In this document: positions 57,600 through 64,000 of the stretch, one piece after another
Layout: each line of letters starts with the position of its first letter
How positions within the stretch are numbered: the first letter of the stretch is position 1
Assembly (NCBI GenBank): GCA_033398695.1
Contig: CM065802.1
Location: 208,277,096-208,341,095, forward strand
From: Orobanche coerulescens
Taxonomy: Eukaryota > Streptophyta > Magnoliopsida > Lamiales > Orobanchaceae
Length of the DNA: 64,000 nt
Reading direction: 5' to 3'
The notes under the pieces: model-generated
Told to the model about the DNA's origin: nothing
Seen by the model: the letters and a program-made list of their open reading frames with translations, nothing else
The model's database searches: none
Translations under genes and position numbers: made by a program

Positions 57600-59649
57600 T
57601 GTAACACCCTCAAGATATTAGGGTATATTACAACGCTGTGGATCCCTATATAGGACCCACCAGGCTAGGTGACCAAACACACTCATCGACTTGCGGATTC
57701 AACATAATAACACCTCATCATAAAGACGCAAAACAATAATAATCCACCCGGTTCAACCGGTCAAACAACATCACAACCACCCGATGAAAATATAATAGAC
57801 GACACGGTTCAATCCGAAAAAATCAAAATCTTCTAAGTACTCGAGTACTTCTATTAGTTTACAAGTTGACAATCGCTCAAAAGACAAATAGTAAAACACT
57901 ACTCATGCACAATCATCACGCACGGCCATCATCCTCGTACTGATCCAGCGCCCGCTCGTCCCGATGAACCTGACCTGAAATTCATAAAACGAATTTCCCC
58001 AAACGGGTCCCTAAAAGGGGTTAGAAATTACGCTAGTACAAGTAGGCCAAATGAACAACTTACATCTTACACATATAGTGAAAGACTGCAATTCAGAAAA
58101 CATTAGTTGAAAAACACATTTCCGAAACGCAATAATTCAAAACACATTTGTAAAAATGCACCACAATTAACCGTCGATCCACCCCTCTTTGGACCCCTAC
58201 CGAGACCCTGTCATATCTGACCCGTAGTGGTTAAAAGCAAAGCTCGTCGATCCACCCCTCCGTGGACCCCTACCGAGACCCCGTCGGATCTAACCCGTAG
58301 TGAGCATACACACACATACACAATTTCTCATGCAAAACTAACATGTTAAGAGTGTAAGTTCATTAAGGAATACTTGCCTTGATTAAATGACGACGAGAAA
58401 CGGAAAAGATTACGACTGCGGTTGCGAGAAACCAAACACGGAACCTATACGATTCGTCAAACATGATTACAATAACTGGACAAAACAACGGTAACGGAAA
58501 ACACCCGGAAACCCACCTACGATTCATGTAATTTCGTACGGCAGAATCGATGAGGGCGGACAACAACCCCAAACCCTCTCGATTTCAAGAACACACCGTA
58601 AATCACCACAATTTCATAGGAAACACATGAATACTACTAAGATTAATCATAGACATCATGAATTAATCAACGATACGTAGAGAGTCGGACGAAAACTCGA
58701 AAACCGCCAAATCTCCCCAAAAATAGGATTCTAGGAGATTTACCTTGATTCAATCGGTAGAAGATGTTTAGATGATGATAACTTGGTGCTAGAGACTTAA
58801 AAACGTGGATGGATGATGATATCCGATCAACTCCAAGCTCCCAAAAGCTCCAAATCGCCTAACCCTCGGAGAAGAAGAGAAGAAATGAGAAATGAGGCTG
58901 CTCCGGTCAACTCTCTGGTTTTTATAGCCAGAGGGTTATTAGCGTGCGATAACCATCAAGGCTAGCGTGCGCTATCGGCCAAAAACCCAGTCCAGATGCG
59001 CTACCAGGAAATAGCATGTGCTAACTGCCCCTCGATAGTGTGCGTTATCGGGCCATAACGTGCACTACCTGGACATTAGCCGAGTCCAAAAACATTCTGC
59101 CCAGTACTGGACTGCCGGATTAGCGCGCGCTACCGGCCACTTTGAGCGCGCTAAGCCCAAACGATAGTGTGCGCTAGAACAACATCTTAGCATGCACTAG
59201 AACAACTCTTCCAGAGAGCAGAGGGCAGAAGCAGACTACTACCACTGCTGTGCCCGAGTCACTAGCGCGTGCTACAATACAAGCGTAGCGTGTGCTACCA
59301 GGGATACTAGCGCGTGCTAACTAACATCCATAGTGTGCGCTAGGCAACTGGGTGCAAAACTACTCAAACACCCGAAACACACCAAACTCGATTGAAACAA
59401 CAAACGGAATCTCACAACATGCATAATAACATACGATAGATTTATGGCAACCCCAAAACGGCGGTTCCAAACAACAATTTCGAGAATCGGAACAAATAGA
59501 GACGGAAAGGCCAACAAATGTGGAATTGAGTAAAATAAGTCCGAAAAATAAGTATTCCCAAAATACCCATACGGTTACACACGAGCCACCAAAATAAGAA
59601 AAACACAAAATCATGAAAGTGCCGGAAAAAGAAAAATATGGATATTAAA
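57600..59649 (-). repeat. Element B 5' LTR
   Basis: 2050 bp, colinear with 50686-52759. TATA box 58919-58925 and palindrome array 58940-59342. Several palindromes here carry C-to-T or G-to-A changes (TAGTG, CGCAC to CACAC). Confidence 0.92.
58919..59342 (-). promoter_or_regulatory. U3 palindrome array and TATA box, element B 5' LTR
   Basis: TAGCG..CGCTA sites start at 58940 and 58963 (23-bp step) and continue to 59331, upstream of TATAAAAACC on the minus strand. Confidence 0.62.
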
Positions 59650-59824
59650 GGGGGAGTGTTAAAGTAATAATACTCAGTGTGTGCCTAAATCTATTAGTTT
59701 ACGGGCTTTCCTAGTTAGGGTAGGATTAGGCCTGCTTGTATGTAATTTCTCCCTATTTAAAGAGATGTCATCAGTGATAATACAACACCTTGCCCTACTT
59801 TATGTCTCAGTTATTATACCTTCA
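59650..59824 (+). repeat. Copia polypurine tract end and 3' LTR
   Basis: GGGGGAG is the end of the purine tract cut by B. The LTR begins TGTTAAAGTAATAATACTCAG at 59657, has a CTATTTAAAGAG box near 59752, and ends at about 59824 (CCTTCA); the right end is uncertain by some 10 bp. A short LTR is normal for Copia. The 5' LTR is outside the window. Confidence 0.7.
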
Positions 59825-59867
59825 ATAATATTCCACCCCTATTTAATGACTCTGAATTATATTAGTA

Positions 59868-60045
59868 CCACAGTTTGAATAATTACAACTTCGTTCAAAA
59901 ATCAACAATAAGTGTGAGATTGTGACATGGATTTGTATGTTTGAACAAACATCTACATTAGCAAGCAACTTGAACAATTACAAATTAGTCCAAAAGTCAA
60001 TGGCGAAAGTGAGACTGGATGTAGATGTAATTATTCAAACTGTGG
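59868..60045. mobile_element. Small MITE with 20-bp inverted ends
   Basis: CCACAGTTTGAATAATTACA at 59868-59887 is the exact inverse of the right end 60026-60045. Length 178 bp, no coding capacity. The TSD is not clear (nearby ATTA repeats), so the superfamily is unassigned. Confidence 0.75.
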
Positions 60046-60815
60046 ATATTAATATATAATTGGACCCAATAATAAGGATACTTTATGTAATTCGTCCTAG
60101 TTTTTTTCTCACATGATATAAAAACAAAAACAAATATCATTGTAACAAGAACTTGACTAACATGATATATTATTTATTTTTTCATTGGGATTTTGTACTT
60201 GGTTGTATTAAGAAACTTGTTATATGTTATTCTCATTGGGATTTCTCATATACTTTTTGCTATCTCTTTAATAATTTATTGGCAAGAATCACTGAATAAT
60301 GTTTTATTATGATAAAAATAATTCGTCGCAATATCCGTATTAGTGACCATGAAGTTTCTGTCACCGATTTACTTTTTGGTGATACTTTGTGGGAAAATTA
60401 TACCATGCAAAATGATATATCGTGCCTGACACATCAGTTGTGATTATCTCATCAATTGTGATTATGTTGTTGCGTCATATTTTCAGCATAATTATAAATA
60501 CACAACTGTGATTATACTTTACACCAATTGCGATTATGCAAGTAATCACAATTGATGTGTATTTTGCATCGTGCATCATGTTTGGGATATACTAAACAAT
60601 TTCACATGTGCCGTCTTTATATAGATACATATAACAATGAACAACAGTAGCTAGAATTTCCTCAACAAAGAATAACTCTTTGGTGACGAATTATATAAAA
60701 TATGATAAAGAGTTATTCTAGTTGCGACAAAATTACGTTCACTAAAATTTAACAAAGTTAATAGTTATTGGATAATCGTCATGAGAAAATATTCTATCTT
60801 CCTCAATTTAAGTTG

Positions 60816-60864
<49 letters not shown>

Positions 60865-60954
60865 TCCACATATTTTAGTAAATCGTTATACCTAAGAAAA
60901 CACCACATTACTGCAATTTTTGGCATGTTTCATCATACAATCTATTTTCGACCT
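60046..60954. other. AT-rich intergenic DNA with hairpin and (AT)n
   Basis: No gene seen. A 13-bp inverted pair AGAATAACTCTTT (60669-60681) / (60707-60719) forms a hairpin. AATTGTGATTAT-like words recur five times at 60430-60565. An (AT)20 microsatellite lies at 60821-60861. Confidence 0.6.
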
Positions 60955-62110
60955 ACTTCAACCCTAGCAGTCATTTTCAATCTGTTTCGTGAATGTGCGT
61001 CATTTTCGACCATTTCACATGCGATGTTATTTTTGACTCGTTTCTTCTCGAGACTTCGTTTTTTATTGTTTCGCCCTAGGATATTATTTCGACATGTTTC
61101 GCCCCGATACGTCATTTTCGACCACTTTCGCCAGATATGTCATATTCTACCCATTCCGCAACGAACATCATTTTTTATCCATTTCACCCCCAGACGTTAG
61201 CTTCGACCCGTTTTCTCACAAAATATTATTTTCGACTATTTTCATCCCAAGATGTTATTTTGAATCTTCCGTCCCGAGATGTCATTTTCAATTATTTCGC
61301 CATATATATTATTTTCGACCTGTTTCATATTGTGGCGTCAGTTTCGACCCTTCATCTTGGGAAGCCATTTTCGACCTGTTTCGTACTGGGGCGTTGTTGT
61401 TGTTCCGTTTACGCCTCGTATGTCATTTTTTTACTCATTCCATTCCAGGATGTTATTTTCGACTCATTTCTTCCTGGGATATCATTTTGACTATTTTTCC
61501 CGGATATTATTTTCGACCTGTTTTTCCTCGGGAATGATATATTCGATTAGTTTCACTCTGGGATGGGATTTTCGGCTCCTTTCGCCCCGAGACATTATCT
61601 TTGACTCGTTTTTTATTATATATTCTAAATCACCCACACTCCGAAATGTCATTTTTGGCATGTTTCGCCCATAACATCATTTTCGATTGTTTTCGTCATA
61701 GAATGTAATTTGTTGCCATGTGGCGTCATTTTGACCTCTTTCGCACTAGAATGAGATTTTCGATTGGTATCATCATCGGACGTCTCGGGATATTATTTTT
61801 GACTTGTTTCGCCCAAAGACGATATTTTCGACCTGTTTCGTCATGGGATATCATTCTCGGCCCATTTCATTTTAAAATGTTATTTCGGCTCTTTTCGTCC
61901 CGGTACGTCATTTTCGACCCGTTTTACCCCAGGGCGTCGTTTTCGAACTGTTTCGTTTTGGTACGTTATTTTTTACTCATTTCATCCCAAAATGTTATTT
62001 TGTTACTCATTTCGCTATGGGATGTCATTTTGACTGTTTTCACGTCGGGACGTCATCTCGACCCATTTTCCCCCATGCTGATATCTTCGACCAGTTTCAC
62101 CTCAGGACGG
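60955..62110 (+). repeat. Diverged minisatellite with about 33-bp unit
   Basis: Roughly 35 units near the consensus GTCATTTTCGACC, CGTTTCGCCCCGGGA, with strong drift between copies. Because the unit seldom makes stops, several open frames (up to 159 codons) run through it; their Phe/Ser/Arg-rich products look like repeat translation, not protein. No transposon ends seen at its borders. Confidence 0.75.
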
Positions 62111-62278
62111 ATTTGTCGGAATATTTTATTCCACACAATTATATTAAATAATTTTGATGATGTGTTTATAACTAAGTCAAAACGACAATTAAGATAACAA
62201 GAGTCGTAGATGAAGGAGCCAGACAGAAAATCAAAGAAGTGAAGTAAACACAATTATATTGAAGAATCTTGATGGCGT

Positions 62279-62281
<3 letters not shown>

Positions 62282-62328
<47 letters not shown>

Positions 62329-62353
62329 TGTGTGTGTGCGCGCGCGTGTGTAT
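62282..62353. repeat. Compound microsatellite (AT)n(GT)n(GC)n
   Basis: About 44 bp of AT repeat, then GTGTGTGTGTG, CGCGCGCG and GTGTGTATA. A CACAATTATATT..TTGATG..GTGTTTATA segment just before it is duplicated at about 62127. Confidence 0.9.
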
Positions 62354-62647
62354 AATTCAAAAATTATTAAAATACATATACATATTTTAATTAAATTATT
62401 ATTTTGATGAATATATATATATATAATATATTACTTCAAAATTTATATTGGTATATATTTAATGGTAATAAAATCATATTTATGGTGTATTTATAAATAA
62501 TTTTGATGGATAGATTTCATAGCAATAAATTATTTATGGTATCTTCATATAGTACTATTCCTTTATAAAGACTAATTTAAATATAGAGTCCTAATTTAAA
62601 GATCCAAATATTATTTATCAATTACAATTGGTATTAGATGATACAAA

Positions 62648-62650
<3 letters not shown>

Positions 62651-62691
<41 letters not shown>
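62651..62691. repeat. (AT)n microsatellite
   Basis: About 20 TA units. Confidence 0.9.
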
Positions 62692-64000
62692 TTAATGCCA
62701 AATGTGATGATTTATTGGTTACTATAGATGAAATGATTCAATGGCGATAACATTTAGCATCAGCGAAAGACTTACCTAGTACGACGCATTTACGACGATG
62801 GTCTTTGCAATGAAATTTTTTATCACCAAATATTTTCTAGAACAAAATCATGTTTAGTTGACGAATTTTTTCGTCACGATTTCTCAAATTGTTTGTAGTA
62901 CAAGAATCTTAAAATTATCAGGGAAGCAACAAAAATATGGGATAGATGAGGGATAATTCAAACTAAGCAAATGAGTCCTGGCCCAGTAATAACTCCAGTA
63001 TCAGATCAGAACAATGCCAAACCAATCACCTTGTTGAACGAACCATGGCCTAATAAACGAGTAATGGTTCCTAAAAATTATATATGAATATGTCGTATGC
63101 ATATAGAGTAATTCTGATAATTTGGAGGTTTGTATTTTCCAATGCATACAACCATATTTATGGGTGTAAAAATCCATAAATTTAGGAAAGGAATCCTTGT
63201 AATATATGATAGTTTCACAAGAAAAACGTGAATTGGGAAGGTTATAGAGACAACATGACTAAAATAATTAAATTTGGAGAAAAGGAATAAAAACAACATA
63301 GAAATTACAATCAAGCCCGATCGGAATGGGCAACACAATTGGGCCAAGGCCTGAGCAGGAACGACAAACAGACAGGCAAGCGCGTTGCGCACCTGTTTGT
63401 CGCCCTCCATCTTAGTATATGTCCCTCCATCTTAGTATATGTCTACTCCTCTTTCCATTTGTACAATGCTCCTCAAAGGGAAAAGATTTTCAGTGTAGGA
63501 TGGGTGTCATTCAAAATTGGAGAAGACTTCCACATTTCTCCCAACTCAATTACCCAATTATGGACATTAATATCTCACTCATACAAATTCAATGTGGAAA
63601 TAATACACCGTACTCATCTACCCGAAATGTAGATTATTACGTTCGTTTGATGTTTTAAATATTCATCAATTATTAGAAAATTCAGTTAAAATTACTAAAA
63701 TAATCTTAAATTTAATTCAATTTAATTCAATTCCAAAACAAAGGCTAAAATAAGGTCATTTGGTCCTACATGCTAAATAAATATACTACGTCCAATTGAG
63801 AAATTAAACAAATTCTGTTATAAGATAAGAATAAGGGACTAGCCTAGAAGTCTAATGTGGGGTGCTGTGAAAGTTGAAAAAGTCGGTTATGGAGAGGTAT
63901 TGTAAAAGCCGCACAAAGTTGACTATGCACACAATTATTACTAACCTATAATTTTTTTTTTAAATTAATAAAAAGACGTAACAATACGTCAATCACAAAA
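62692..64000. other. AT-rich DNA without supported genes
   Basis: At 62857-62899 a segment TGACGAATTTTTTCGTCAC followed by TTGTTTGTAGTAC resembles the subterminal and terminal part of a CACTA-like element (read inverted, ..TACTACAAACAA), with no partner end found. A 20-bp tandem duplication CCCTCCATCTTAGTATATGT lies at 63403-63442. A hairpin with arms CGACAAACAG/CTGTTTGTCG spans 63362-63402. Open frames here lack recognisable features. Confidence 0.5.

Larger units (their letters stand above)
50686..59649 (-). mobile_element. B: full-length Tekay-type Gypsy element, degenerate
   Basis: LTRs at 50686-52759 and 57600-59649, with all Gypsy domains between on the minus strand. The TSD is GGGGT/GGGGG (50681-50685, 59650-59654), from the G-run of the Copia polypurine tract. 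The right LTR ends TTAAA instead of TTACA. Coding damage is heavier than in A: frameshifts, a deletion in integrase, and changed catalytic residues in protease and RNase H. Confidence 0.9.

Noticed and set aside
61094..62197. + strand frames of 117 to 159 codons
   Set aside because: Translation of the minisatellite in several frames; no single frame is favoured.
62857..62899. Complete CACTA element in the right flank
   Set aside because: Only one end-like segment is seen, with no matching opposite end or TSD.

Overview
The window is repeat-dominated nuclear DNA of a flowering plant, most likely a eudicot. The evidence is plant Ty3/Gypsy (Tekay-type chromovirus and Athila-like) and Ty1/Copia retrotransposons, initiator-Met and Asp tRNA primer sites, hAT and CACTA MITEs, and a piece of a plant LONELY GUY (LOG) cytokinin gene. 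I see no intact host gene, tRNA, rRNA or CRISPR.

Almost everything from base 1 to about 59.8 kb is one nested insertion stack that can be unpicked from target-site duplications (TSDs). The oldest layer is a decayed + strand Copia element: integrase remnant at 1-985, RT/RNase H remnant and 3' region at 48348-50685, 3' LTR at about 59657-59824. Two elements split it. E4 (991-48347, minus strand, TSD GTGAT) is an Athila-like non-autonomous element. B (50686-59649, minus strand) is a Tekay-type element that landed in the Copia polypurine tract. Inside the E4 3' LTR sits solo LTR F (1066-14667, TSD GATTC), itself broken by full-length Tekay-type element A (2044-11142) and solo LTR G (11616-14033, TSD GATTA). 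Inside the E4 interior are the LOG fragment (17816-18153 plus 27259-27395), split by Athila-like element E5 (18154-27258, TSD TCAGC), and a + strand Tekay-type element D (about 27396-46003). D is broken by a hAT MITE (29145-29712), by block C of related LTRs (30243-42816, containing solo LTR H, 32921-35780, TSD GAAAG) and by a CACTA MITE (45134-45982, TSD TTC). Right of the Copia 3' LTR the DNA is AT-rich, with a small MITE, AT microsatellites and an unusual diverged minisatellite (60955-62110).

The coding parts of A, B, D and E5 are all pseudogenes, many with stops that look like C-to-T changes at CGA and CAG codons. E5 has nearly identical LTRs and looks young, but lacks RT, RNase H and integrase, so it must have moved with help from another element.

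Three things stand out. (1) Nearly every LTR carries, just upstream of its TATA box, an array of short GC-rich palindromes at about two helical turns (mostly 21 or 23 bp). There are three motif classes (TAGCGYRCGCTA, TGTGCCGCGGCACA, TTACGTnCGTAA). Closely related LTRs carry different classes and unrelated lineages share one. (2) E5 has a second such array inside the element, followed by a TATA-like box, a consensus splice donor and acceptor, and ORF1, which looks like an internal gene-like transcription unit. (3) The LOG fragment lies in sense orientation between the two LTRs of E4, which points to capture of a host cytokinin gene by a retrotransposon.
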